Below are positions 1 through 9,322 of a stretch of 64,000 nucleotides of DNA, piece after piece (position 1 is the first letter of the stretch; each line of letters starts with the position of its first letter). Location: positions 25,292,745 through 25,356,744 of the forward strand of contig OY848917.1 in NCBI GenBank assembly GCA_963693285.1, given 5' to 3'. The translations under genes and the position numbers were made by a program. The notes beneath the pieces were generated by a model. The model saw only the letters and a program-made list of their open reading frames with translations, did not search any database and was not told the origin of the DNA. This DNA is from Xestospongia muta. Taxonomy: Eukaryota > Porifera > Demospongiae > Haplosclerida > Petrosiidae.

Positions 1-588
1 TGTTATTGTTTTGTTTGATCAGTTTTATCACCTTCTATATTAAGTCATCATTAGTATTCATTTACTATTACCTATGTGCTGGGACCTTTTTCTTAACATG
101 TCCACCTTTTCACATAAATGCAATGTGCCATAGTACATGCAAGGCAAAGTGAATGGCTTCCATGCTCCTGATCATTATGTAGAGCTGATCTTAAAGATAT
201 AAAACAAATAGTTTTTGAAAAGTAAAAATGTTTTAATTAAATAAAACTTTGATATTCATTACTATATATTATATTATTCTCTGTCACTGTTACTATTAGT
301 TGTGTTTGGATCTGCCCCACCATCTAATAATAACTGAACGTTTTGCTTCAGTTTTTCCTCACAGATGCACTATTACTGTGTCAACATTTACTCAATGATT
401 TGCCAAAAAATTACCAAAATTGCATTAAAATGATTTTTTTCATCCTGTAAAAACATTGGAATATATAGCACAATCTACATCATAGCATAATGTTTGTTTG
501 GTCTTAAAGTTAGAAAATTAACTGTTTAATGAAGAGAAAAACACTTGCAATAAAAAAATTAGTTTTGATTTACATCAATCTATAATTA
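1..588. other. AT-rich stretch with one ankyrin relic
   Basis: No gene is supported here. The only coding trace is on the minus strand at 298-336, where the reading QLLLDGGADPNTT is the end of an ankyrin repeat. It has no intact frame on either side. The same GADPNTT-type trace recurs at 625-660, 797-830, 4098-4135, 5957-5995 and 6362-6400, so this is one member of a decayed repeat family rather than an isolated coincidence. Confidence 0.45.
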
Positions 589-834
589 TTATGTTACTTT
601 TTGTTGTCTGGCTCTATTTAAATTGGTTGTGTTTGGGTCATATAGTAGTGTTTGAATATTTTGCCTCAATCTTTCTCCCTTAATGCAGCACCTATATTTA
701 ATATGGCACTTTCTTACTGATATTGATAGAAACGATTTGTAACTTGTTTGTGTTTGCCCTTTGACAATTTTTTTTTCTTTATTTCTTATTGTTCTATCAG
801 TAGTGTTTGGATTCGCACCTCTTTTTATTAACAC
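589..834 (-). pseudogene. Ankyrin-repeat relic
   Basis: The minus strand carries two ankyrin-like ends in one 81-codon frame: LIKRGANPNTT near 800-830 and LLYDPNTTN near 630-655. The residues between them do not form a 33-residue repeat. The whole block (about 590-870) is similar to 6290-6440, including the downstream string gattggttaagaaattaata, so the two are copies of one duplicated segment. I see no splice-bounded repeat as in the intact ankyrin gene at 17-22 kb. Decayed coding DNA is the best reading; an unrecognised functional exon is less likely. Confidence 0.4.
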
Positions 835-880
835 AGATCACGATTGGTTAAGAAATTAATAGAGCTTGTGCAATGGGTCA

Positions 881-888
881 TGACGTCA
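881..888. promoter_or_regulatory. CRE/ATF-type palindrome upstream of THAP ORF
   Basis: The sequence TGACGTCA is a perfect full-length cAMP-response element. It lies 82 bases upstream of the THAP start codon, just inside the left edge of the inserted composite. A CRE near the start of a transposon-type gene could be part of its promoter. An 8-base match can occur by chance, so function is inferred only. Confidence 0.3.
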
Positions 889-969
889 TCTAGTAGTGCA
901 TCCATCAACCATTTTGAGTGGCAAAAAACTTTCCTGTTACTATTTTGTATTTTGTCTATTTCTCACATT

Positions 970-1353
970 ATGGGAAAGAGTTGCTGTGCTATTGGATGTA
1001 CTAATAGGTACTCAAAACAATCTGGAATTCATTTTTATTGTTTTCCTACCGATTCAGCAAGAAGGGCGCGATGGATAGGCTCTGTAGGCCTAAAAAATTG
1101 GATGCCTACTGAACACTCCTGGATGTGCAGTGTCCATTTTATCTCTGGGGCCAAAAGTAATGATCCTCTTTCTCCAGATTATGTGCCTTCTGTGTTTAGT
1201 CATGTTAAGAGTTTTATAAAAAGAAAATGTATGAAAGATATTGAAAGATATGAAAGAATGGCTGAAACTAAAAAGAGGAGAATAGATAACACAGATAGAC
1301 TTTCTGCTGCTAGGTCATTGTTAGACCTGTCCAATATGGGTAATGGTGATTAA
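970..1353 (+). CDS. THAP zinc-finger protein (127 aa)
   Basis: A single-exon frame encodes a C2CH THAP domain, the DNA-binding finger of THAP proteins and P-element-type transposases. The start is the ATG at 970, because the THAP fold begins directly with MGKSCCAIGCTNRY; the upstream open frame has only non-ATG starts. Visible landmarks are the first Cys pair (residues 5/6 and 10), the invariant Trp (RARWIGSV), the second pair in CSVHF (C-x2-H) and the closing YVPSVF box. A basic, helical tail of about 45 residues (KDIERYERMAETKKRR) follows, typical of the coiled coil behind a THAP finger. The gene sits inside a composite of mobile-element debris next to a YqaJ relic on the other strand, so a transposon origin is likely. 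It may be intact for DNA binding but carries no transposase domain. Confidence 0.75.
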   Translation: MGKSCCAIGCTNRYSKQSGIHFYCFPTDSARRARWIGSVGLKNWMPTEHSWMCSVHFISGAKSNDPLSPDYVPSVFSHVKSFIKRKCMKDIERYERMAETKKRRIDNTDRLSAARSLLDLSNMGNGD

Positions 1354-1355
1354 TG

Positions 1356-1497
1356 TTTAGAGGTAGGGGCAGATAGTAGCAATATAAAAGAGAGAGCCAC
1401 TCTCCAGTCAGCACGTTATGACAAAAAAAGGACTATATATTCTAATAATGCGTACAGTAAAATTAAAACAAGATTGAATTCTGACAAGTTCCAACAG
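1356..1497 (+). repeat. 140-bp direct repeat, copy 1
   Basis: This block starts right after the THAP stop codon and ends at the string gacaagttccaacag. It is highly similar to 3608-3751. Both copies translate on the plus strand to a related peptide beginning near LRADSSNIKERATLQS. The two copies flank about 2.1 kb of retroelement and YqaJ debris in direct orientation. Confidence 0.7.
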
Positions 1498-2003
1498 CGA
1501 TCAATTTTGTGAGTTATATCAGTTGAGACCGCTGCTTTTAATCTAGATGCACCAGATCGTTGTTGAAACCAGATTTTTGATAGTGCTTGGCCTTGTGTCT
1601 TTGCAACAGTCTTTGCCATTTCAGAAGTGATAGAGTAGCTATTATACACTTCTTCACACTTGTTAAGAAGCTCAGGATAGGATAAATTTAGGTGTTCATC
1701 TTTATAAAGATCAGTTAGAGGCTTTGGGATGATTCCTTTCACAGACAGAGGGATGAAAGAGTCTGAAAATCCTGGAATAAGAGAGAGAATCACAGATTTA
1801 CCAGTTTCAGTTAAACTCTTATCAAAGAAATTAAGTTCTTCTTGTGATGGTGGCTTGATCACTCTACTTTGTTCACTATCCCAGGTACTAGTATCATCAT
1901 CTTTTCTCCTTTTTACTTGTGGAGTTGCAAAATCTATGTCTGATAGCTCAGCATAGGGTACACTTTGAAAAGAAGGTGGTATTCTGCTTAACTGCTATAC
2001 ATG
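1498..2003 (-). pseudogene. YqaJ-type recombinase/nuclease relic
   Basis: The minus strand has an open frame from an acceptor-like TATAGCAG at about 2004 to the edge of the 140-bp repeat at 1498. It contains the segment before and into the YqaJ nuclease domain of transposon-associated invertebrate proteins: SYPELLNKCEEVYNS, then SKIWFQQRSGASRLKAAVST. In intact relatives the last motif reads roughly W-F-x-x-R-x-G-R-x-T-A-S, so about three residues between Gly and Ala-Ser look deleted. The frame is cut off at the repeat before the catalytic region. A THAP ORF beside a YqaJ relic fits a single mobile-element cargo, but the opposite orientation argues for separate pieces. Confidence 0.6.
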
Positions 2004-2131
2004 GTTTAGCAGGAGCTACAGATAACTTCTGTGAATGTCTTACTGAAGCAGTGATCTGTAGTGAAGATCGTGTAATTTTGTGATTTGGACAACTCTCACA
2101 TTATCTAGCCAGCTATTTACATAATAGTTAT

Positions 2132-2160
2132 TGTTAGAGTTTACAGCTGGGCTCATAACC
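2132..2160 (-). other. Copia primer-binding site with duplicated LTR end
   Basis: Read on the minus strand, GGTTATGAGCCCAGC (2146-2160) follows the LTR end CTCTAACA directly. It is nearly complementary to the anticodon region of initiator tRNA-Met, the half-tRNA primer site known from Drosophila copia. It is followed at once by a second copy of the LTR terminus (TGTAAACTCTAACA, 2132-2145). Confidence 0.55.
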
Positions 2161-2440
2161 TGTTAGAGTTTACAGCAGTGAATGGCTAGATCATAAGTTG
2201 ATAAAGTTCATTGAATAAACTCAAATTAACTTGAATGAAAATCAATGAGAGACAGCGTATGAGAGAGAACAACAATGAACAAAAGAATCAGTTACTTATA
2301 TAGTACATAAACAATTCTAGAAAGTTCTACAGTAACATGTGCAAAAGGAACCTTCTAGACTTAATCATACAAAGGTTAAGTACTATCAAAATAATATTAT
2401 AAGTGACAAACAATCAGTTAACAAGTGTGCATTTCCAATA
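2161..2440 (-). repeat. Copia-type LTR (about 280 bp)
   Basis: On the minus strand the segment runs from TATTGGAAATGC, right after a purine-rich GTGAGAAGGAG tract (2441-2451), to CTCTAACA. It lies just downstream of the Copia reverse-transcriptase/RNase H tail. The starting TATTGG instead of TGTTGG suggests one mutation in the terminal TG. The other end is followed by a primer-binding site, so this LTR is flanked by signals of both a 3-prime and a 5-prime LTR. No matching second LTR is present in the window. Confidence 0.6.
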
Positions 2441-2447
2441 CTCCTTC

Positions 2448-2665
2448 TCACTTGAAACTTGATTGTTCACGTAGTCCAGACAATTCTCGCAACTTCTTAA
2501 ATCTTTCCTTTCCTAATCCTTTTGTCAGCATATCTGCTACCATATTGCTCGTTTGACAGTACTTCAGTTCAATGGTCTTCTTGTTGACTTGCTCTCTAAT
2601 AAAATGGTACTTGATCTCAATATGCTTAGATCTTCCATGACTTTGTGGGTTTTTAGATAGACAGA
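2448..2665 (-). pseudogene. Copia polyprotein C-terminal relic (RNase H end)
   Basis: The frame ends in the characteristic Ty1/Copia tail: SKNPQSHGRSKHIEIKYHFI followed by EYK-type ...NMVADMLTKGLGKERF. This is the last part of the RNase H region, close to the stop codon, polypurine tract and LTR, as in intact Copia elements. Everything upstream (gag, protease, integrase, RT core) is missing. The frame fuses at about 2665 directly to a BEL/Pao gag fragment, so the junction is a deletion or an insertion scar. No function is expected. Confidence 0.75.
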
Positions 2666-3464
2666 TAGTCCTTCTATAACAGACTTGGCAGAACCATCTT
2701 AACTGCTTGTTGCAGGTAGACCAACTTCTCAGCATTAGACAAGTGAGAACGATCATCTTAAACTGCTCCCAGAACTGGGCCCAGTGTAGTACATCACCAT
2801 CAAAGGTGGGTATGTCTAGCTTGGGTAGTCTTACACCCTTACCGTCTGTAACAGATGCAGTAGCATTCAAATGAGCACTCATTAATTTCTTGACCTTAGT
2901 GTGACTTTTCAAGATCTAATGATATGAGATCCTCATGGATGGTGGACAACTCATGCTTATGATCAGCAAGCTGCTTCACATATTGTTGGAGTAAGGAGGA
3001 GTCATCATGATCATCTGATAGAGCACAGAGTTCCCCCTCTATTCTTGAGACCAAGCTCCAGTCTTGAAAGTTGACGAGCTGTCATCTTCTGAGGATCAGT
3101 TGTAGGCGATTCAACTGGAGGTGTGAGTGCATGTGCTGTGGGTATGTGCGTAATTATCCTTTGAATACATAAAGTGAGTGCGGAAACATTTGCCTTCATG
3201 CTGATCTAATATATCTTGTTCCTTCTTAAGCGCTTCATCATCATTTTCATCAATAAGATCTAATACCTGAAAGTGCAGTGACTTGAAATCTGAGTCAGCT
3301 TCATCGAGCTTCAGTAGTAGTTGCTTGGCACAATCAAGGACATCGGCTGCCTTGGGATCCGACTCGAGCTCTCTCAACCGGTTACCAAGACGAGTAACAG
3401 AGCTCCTAGCAACTTCTCGCTTCTTATGTAGACTGGACAGGGCTCTAGCTTCATCCATAGTCAA
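2666..3464 (-). pseudogene. BEL/Pao gag relic
   Basis: Two pieces on the minus strand belong to one BEL/Pao gag-type protein. The N-terminal piece (3111-3464) begins MTMDEARALSSLHKKREVAR and is helical and charged. The second (about 2700-2860) contains LPKLDIPTFDGDVLHWAQFW, the hallmark of the gag-like DUF1759 region. Between them the frame is broken. After the second motif the expected continuation is found only by shifting frame near 2690-2740, so several indels exist. The relic stops where the Copia tail begins. Confidence 0.7.
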
Positions 3465-3570
3465 CAGGTGACCTTGATGGGCATTAATTAGAGATTGTGG
3501 AGAGGACTGTAAGAGACTGAGAAGAGCGACAAGAACTGTGCACTCTTGATCTGCCGACTAACCTGCTTTT

Positions 3571-3915
3571 ATGCCGGATACTAAAGAGTTATCCGGTTTG
3601 GTGGACCATAAATGTTTAGAGTTAAGGGCAGATAGCAGCAATATAAAAGAGAGAGCCACTCTCCAGTCAGTATGTTTTCGACAAAAAAGGAGTGTATATT
3701 TTAATAATGCGTACAGTAAAATTAAAACAAACTTGAATCCTGACAAGTTCCAACAGTCCCTTTGCTATTATATGCATCTTTTCCAAGTTCAAAATTTTTC
3801 CATAACAGGAGCTGATTATTTCTGTTACAATATTTTTGATAAAAATGAGCTGCAAACACTAATCCTTTTTCCATGTGAGTTTAAAAAGAATTGGTTGCCA
3901 TCTGCACTGACATGA
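3571..3915 (+). repeat. 140-bp repeat copy 2 plus duplicated flank
   Basis: Positions 3608-3751 are the second copy of the 140-bp direct repeat at 1356-1497. From about 3752 to 3915 the sequence changes and matches 6571-6740 (strings ttccaagttcaaaat and gctgattatttctgt occur in both). The 114-codon plus-strand frame runs across this join and is therefore a chimera, not a gene. The join at about 3752 is the right edge of the composite inserted into the duplicated ankyrin block. Confidence 0.6.
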
Positions 3916-4097
3916 TTATCCTAAGAATCTGTTACAACCTTAGAAACTGCTCCGAACAAGATCCTAGAAAAGATCCTAGAATAAAAGATCGTAAAAGATC
4001 CTAGAAAATACTCACTATTCAAAAATGCCCTGAAAATTAACATAGATGAATTCCTTCTTATGTTCTGTATTATAGTACATAGTCATTTCTATTCTGT

Positions 4098-4135
4098 TGT
4101 TAGTTGTATTTGGATCAGCACCAACCTCTATTAAT
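4098..4135 (-). pseudogene. Ankyrin-repeat relic
   Basis: The minus strand reads LIEVGADPNTTN, the loop end of an ankyrin repeat, with a stop shortly upstream. It belongs to the same family as the traces at 298, 797, 5957 and 6362. The rest of 3,916-4,978 shows AT-rich sequence and short frames with no recognisable domain. Confidence 0.35.
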
Positions 4136-4978
4136 TAGGTACTTTTTAATCTGATAATGCTTTTGCTAAATACCAATCAGAAAAACTAGCAACAGAAGAG
4201 ATTAAAAATCATATTCACAGTACTATGTCTTTACAGGTAATTCTCTGTCTGGACATTTTAAATAAGTAAATTTGTGCTGCGTGTATTTTAAATTGACTGC
4301 TGGCACATAAATTGAGTACACAATCGTTTGTACCAATTCATTCAATATCTCTTACTTTCGTGTGTTGCTATACAATCAATGTCTTCCTTCTTTTTTTGCA
4401 AAGACTGCATCTCAGTTACATTTGTTTAATTTGACCTTAAATATCCTCAAAGTTCTAAAAACACTTTCCTTCTTAAAATCATCTTAATATGGCACTTTGT
4501 CTTCCGCTGTCTTCTTCCTGCAAAATTGACCCTTACTTATTAAAGGAACCATGCACTTTTCAGAGTAAAACCATGCCTTACAAGCTCGTTTTGTTATTGG
4601 GTTGATAAAGGATGACAATGACTGTATATTATTATTTTAGCAAAATCATTGAAATACCTTGTTAAGTGGTACAATTTTAATTTTTATAATATCTCTCCTT
4701 CCTGCTCCCTCCCTCTTCTTTAATGTAATTTCCCTCCCTCCTCTTTTGTTCTTCTTTTCTCTACACTTTTTATTAGTTTATTTCTATAATAACTTGTGAT
4801 CACGTCATGAGGAGTTTGCACATTAATTTTTTTATTATTGACTGATAGAATCAACTTGTAATATTTTTGTAAAATAGCAGACAGATTGCCTTTCTCTTGT
4901 TCACTTGCAAACAAACCCCTGAAGGAATAGAAATGATTCTCGAACAGCTCAAAAAATAGAAAGATGTTTTCAGACACT

Positions 4979-5221
4979 AAACATGTATTACCTCTATACA
5001 GCCACAGTATTCAAGACAAGTAAGCTGTAATATTCTCATAACATTTCCCAGGCCATTGTATTTGGTGTCTCCATCAATATTCTCTTTTATTTTTGTCAAG
5101 TCTACAGCAATACAGTCTTTTTTGTTGCTTAATTCAATGTGTTCTCTTTCAAGTGTAGTGATTTTATATACACTTGATTTTAAATTACTGACAGTAGTTT
5201 GACCTTCATAATATTCTAATT
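4979..5221 (-). CDS. Putative terminal exon, LRR-like, unassigned
   Basis: A minus-strand frame of about 80 codons opens right after an acceptor-like TTAACAATTAG at 5222 and ends at a TAG at 4979. It reads ...YYEGQTTVSNLKSSVYKITT and later LGNVMRILQLTCLEYCGCIE, with the Leu spacing of a leucine-rich-repeat edge. The incoming phase (two bases complete a codon) does not match the plausible donor at the end of the neighbouring block 5270-5690, so I cannot join them. It may be a live last exon or part of the same decayed gene. The product is not recognised. Confidence 0.35.
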
Positions 5222-5269
5222 GTTAATAAAATGAGTGACTTTAGAGTTGTTTCTACCACATAAAACATT

Positions 5270-5690
5270 TTAACATACACAATGATCCATTCCAATGTTT
5301 GATGAGGGATTAACATAGTCTTTGCCACTATCAATGAACTGAAAGAAGTACATCACATCACATCTACTAATACTCAACTTAGACTTTGTTCTGAAACCAA
5401 ATATAAATATTTCCGAAACATTATATGTCTCCAGTGCATCAAGCAGCTCAATGAGCTCATCCAAACTTAAGGCATTGTTTGACAGAAAGACATGCGTAGC
5501 TGGATGGTTGTACAGTTGGGCCATTCAGGCAGAGGGACAAGCAAATATATCTCTTTCTTTGGATAAACATTTTGAGTTGTAAAGCCATCTAGATCATCCG
5601 ATCTAGGCACAAATAACAATGAAGCTCGCCAGGATTGTTTGTAAATGTTATATTATTAAAGTCTATTGCTTCAAGTATTTTAGCTAAACA
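5270..5690 (-). pseudogene. LRR-type gene fragment with two frameshifts
   Basis: After an acceptor-like TTTGTTTAG (about 5690) the minus strand reads AKILEAIDFNNITFTNNPGE, then continues only after a frame change with SLLFVPRSDDLDGFTTQNVY. A second frame change near 5525 gives ATHVFLSNNALSLDELIELL and TYNVSEIFIFGF. The pieces together look like consecutive leucine-rich repeats (LxxLxL and NN spacing). The two shifts near 5605-5615 and 5520-5530 mark it as a pseudogene. A spliced gene with unusual small introns is less likely because no GT-AG pairs fit. Confidence 0.45.
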
Positions 5691-5956
5691 AATTTACCTT
5701 ATGGATAATTCATGTCTATTACTTAAATTGAATATTAATACAATCTTTTATTGGAGGATACCTAATTTTTTAGCAAGGCAAGACATCTTGCCAATTGGAT
5801 AATAATTGTTCTGATAAGAGGTCACTAAATAATAATCAACAATGAAGGTGTTAAAATAGTATCTTTTTGAAATATCGAAATATTTAAAATTTTGAAAACA
5901 GCAACAAACTTTGTTATAAATGCATATGTTCTGCATTTATAGTACGTATTCATTTT

Positions 5957-6440
5957 TTTCTGTCATTGGTTGTGTTTGGATCTGCACCTGTTTTTATTAA
6001 TTCAGATAATCGTTTAGTGTAGTAATCTGATAGTGCTTTTCACTCCCTCCCTTTTAGAATAGCTAGCAATAGTTAGAAAGCTGAAAATAATCTTTACTTC
6101 TTCTAACACAAACATTGCACTCTCCATTATAAATTGAGCACCTTTGTTTGGTCAACATGATATGATCTTCATTACTTTTATGCAAAACTAACGTAATAAC
6201 AGAAAAAAATTGTTTTATATTTTAGTTTATTCTTATGTGTACACAATACTGATACTGTAGTGTCTATCTGTTATGATATGTATACAGATATTGCTAGCAA
6301 CAAGTTGTAACAAGTTTGTGTTTGCCTTATGAAGAACTTTTGCTCTATTTTTAAATTGTATATCAGTAGTGTTTGGATTAGCACCTTTTTTTAACAATCT
6401 GTTCATGATTGGTTAAGAAATTAATAGAAGCTATCATTAA
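5957..6440 (-). pseudogene. Ankyrin relics, second duplicated block
   Basis: Two minus-strand traces are visible: LIKTGADPNTTND at 5957-5995 and NRLLKKGANPNTTD at 6362-6400. The latter and its flank (about 6290-6440) match 590-870, and 6571-6740 matches 3752-3915. These matches show that the left part of the window is a duplicated ankyrin block. No intact repeat remains. Confidence 0.4.
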
Positions 6441-7164
6441 TATTCTAGAATTACACAAACGAAATCTTAGTGATCACTTGATAAGGATTTATTTTCCCAT
6501 CACTAGGAGACAAAAAATCTGCCACGCATGTCTTTACAATATTTAAAAAAAAGTGAAAAAATCTTAGTCTGTCCCCCAGCTATTATATACATCCTTTCCA
6601 AGTTCAAAATCTTTTTCATAACAGCAGCTGATTATTTCTGTGGCAATATTTTTGAGAAAAATGACCAGCAAACACCAATGCATTTTCTATGTGAGTCAAT
6701 AAAAGAATATGTTTCCAACTGCACTGACATATGATTATCCAGAGACTCTGTTATAATCTTAAATGCTCTGAATGAATGGTGGGTGTTTCTGATCACTTTT
6801 TAACTCTGCTCTTAATGATTTTAAAGTATCCATAATAAGTGATTATTTGCGTGGTAAAAGTATTACACCAGCTGCTACTACCATATTAGGTCATGATGAT
6901 ATAGGAATATAAATAAAGCTCTTTCTCAAGCTTTCCTTTTCTTTCATTCCAAAGTCGTTGCTAACTAACTTAATAATTTCACTTTATTTGTGTTCTCGGG
7001 CCAATAATATATTTTCTAGTTCCAAATATAAATACTTTTTGTCTGTAAACACTTAAAATAGAATTATACAATAACAATAACAATACTACTAGTGATCACT
7101 GTACAATTAAAGTTCCCATTAGATCTTGTAAGTATTGTAGTGTGATTATAATGATATTACTTAC

Positions 7165-7260
7165 CAATGTGGTAGCATCAACATGAATATTTTCATTTTC
7201 AATTATTTCATTAACAGATTTAACAGTTGTCTCACTTACACAATCACTTAGTTTACTGAC
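7165..7260 (-). CDS. Candidate internal exon (32 codons), unassigned
   Basis: On the minus strand an exon of exactly 96 bases lies between a good acceptor (GTTAGCATAG) and a consensus donor (GTAAGT). It is phase 0 on both sides and fully open. It begins VSKLSDCVSETTVKS and is acidic and hydrophilic. I do not recognise the family. Neighbouring exons are not clear, so the parent gene could be the decayed LRR-type gene downstream or something separate. Confidence 0.35.
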
Positions 7261-7480
7261 CTATGCTAACAGGCGTACTTCTACATCTCAACATGAACAC
7301 TTGGGTTGTAATTAGATGGAGATTAAATTCTAGTTTACAAAATATTGATAATACTTATCATACTGGTATTGATCTTTGTTTTTTGAGCATCAAAATTAGT
7401 TCGGCACAAACAACAGTGATCAATAATGCCTGTGAAGAAGTATAGGTTAATATTCTATCATGACATAAAACTTGTTACCA

Positions 7481-7647
7481 CTACTCTCTTCCAAACTCGT
7501 CTAGGATCCAGTTGGAAAGGTTGTCTAAAATATTGTGTACACTCAGAGTTATTATATCGCAAATGTAATCGTGATTTTGAGGTGGTGCCATTATCCTTAG
7601 TTGTTGGATGATGTCCATGTCATCGCCCACAGACACCACTTCATCAC
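7481..7647 (-). CDS. Candidate terminal exon, unassigned
   Basis: A minus-strand exon opens after TTCCACAG at 7648 with two bases completing a codon, stays open for 55 codons and ends at TAG (7481). It contains GDEVVSVGDDMDIIQQLRIM and later ICDIITLSVHNILDNLSNWI, with balanced amino-acid use unlike noise in this AT-rich DNA. It could be the C-terminus of a gene whose upstream exons lie between 7.7 and 8.9 kb, but I could not find them. Family unknown. Confidence 0.35.
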
Positions 7648-8956
7648 CTGTGGAAGCAAGTTTAGCTGGATTGACTCATTTAAAAAGAAAACTAATATTT
7701 CAAATTAATAAATAACTGTTAATTTAAATATTTTCAGTCTAGGTAGTAGTACCCAATAGATGAGGGGTGGGAAAGGTTCTTGATCAGTAATAATAACATT
7801 GGACCACCAAGACACAAATAAAGATGTTTTAATTCTCTTCTTGTCGCATTTTTCTATTTTGCATCGTAACCTCATTGTCAAAAATCTTGAACTTCTTGTT
7901 AAATATGCTAAAGTTTCCTTCTTAAGAGTTTGTGGATTTTAAGATAGATAACATTTTGTCCTCCACGTTCTTCCTGCAAAATCAATCTTACTTGTTAAAT
8001 AGACTAAGCACAATTTGTTACAAAACCACACCGTACAAGGCCTTACAAGCTTGTCCTGCTTTTCAGTATCTTGTATAAATTGGATGAATGAATGGATAGA
8101 TGGATGGATGGATTAATGGGTTAATGTATAGACCAATTTATGAAAAAGAGTTTATTATATTTACTTTTAATTCTGTTATTCAGCAATAAACATTTTCTTG
8201 TCATCTGCCCTTTACATAGATACCATGTTTTAGTCCTTATCTTAACTACATCATCCAGACAACCTAAGAATGTTTGTAGGACTTTTTGAAAGAAATGGTG
8301 CAAAAACGGAGGTGTGTATATAATTAATCTTTGTTCTCTTTGCCAAATCATTGAGTACACCTTTGCTTCCACTCCTCTTTTTCCCTTTACATCATGCCCT
8401 AAACTAATAAAGTTAATTGATCTGACTCTTCCACTCTAACATGTTTGGTTGAGTTAAAGTCCTTGCAGGGTTGCTGACTTTAGCTTTGTAGTGGCTATAC
8501 CATTCTACACTGTTAAAAATGCTGTGAAAATATTGTATACCAGAAAGTAACATTCTTGTTTTAGGGGTGTAAATATACCATAGGGTGTAAGTTAAAGCAG
8601 TGAGGTGTAAATAGAGGTACAGTACTGAACACATGCATTCGACATAAAATTTGAATCAGTTAATGTGATGCGGTTGGAATGAGAAAGGTTGTTGTATTTC
8701 ACTGAGGACATTTGAACAACAAAACAATGATAGTGATAATGAAACCCTCAGTTTACCTAACATATACATATATCATCGAATGAAAACATTACAGAAATTC
8801 CTATAATGCGTTGTCGATGTTATCAGAAGTTTTAGATTATAAAAAAATGTCACTTACATACTATGAACACTTGTATGCTGTATTTCTTGACTAACCCCTC
8901 TCCCTCAGCATTTACTTCTTTTAGAAGATTGGCATGTGGTTTTCTATCCCGCCCAC
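7648..8956. other. No supported gene
   Basis: Only short frames occur, none with a motif I recognise. There is a short degenerate run of gatg/gatgg tetranucleotides at about 8082-8115. Confidence 0.5.
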
Positions 8957-8968
8957 TTTGTAAAATGG

Positions 8969-8997
8969 CTATAGTCAATTCACATTCAGAAGTCGCA
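8969..8997 (+). repeat. Left inverted repeat of DDE transposon
   Basis: Inverted copy of 10679-10707 with two mismatches. It lies about 325 bases beyond the transposase stop codon. Confidence 0.65.
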
Positions 8998-9322
8998 AAC
9001 CTTTGCTACCATAACTCTCTAATACTACGTCGTATCAATATTTAAAAGATACCATTAGAATCCCCTCAACTTGCCGCATAGAACTGTACCATTTTCGTTG
9101 TATTTCGAGTAACTTTGTATTATGAAGCAGAAATTGCCATAAAGAAGTATATAAATAACTCAGACCACACAGAATGCTTGCAGGCACTTAAAATAAGTGC
9201 CTTTAAGTATGCAATGAATGTCATTAAAATGCATATACATAAATCAGACAAAAAAATTATAAATAAAGTTATAGACATCCAAGACACATTATAACCAATT
9301 AGACATTAAAACAACATGCTTC

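Noticed and set aside
3571..3915. 114-codon plus-strand frame as a gene
   Set aside because: It spans a junction between two repeats of different origin (140-bp repeat and duplicated ankyrin-block flank), so the frame is accidental.
4720..4977. 85-codon minus-strand frame
   Set aside because: No family recognised, and the only upstream splice reading would need an intron of about 15 bases. It is probably noise or 3-prime flank of the LRR-like exon.
8121..8372. 83-codon minus-strand frame
   Set aside because: No motif, no splice context and AT-biased composition. It could be an exon of the orphan gene ending at 7481, but nothing links them.
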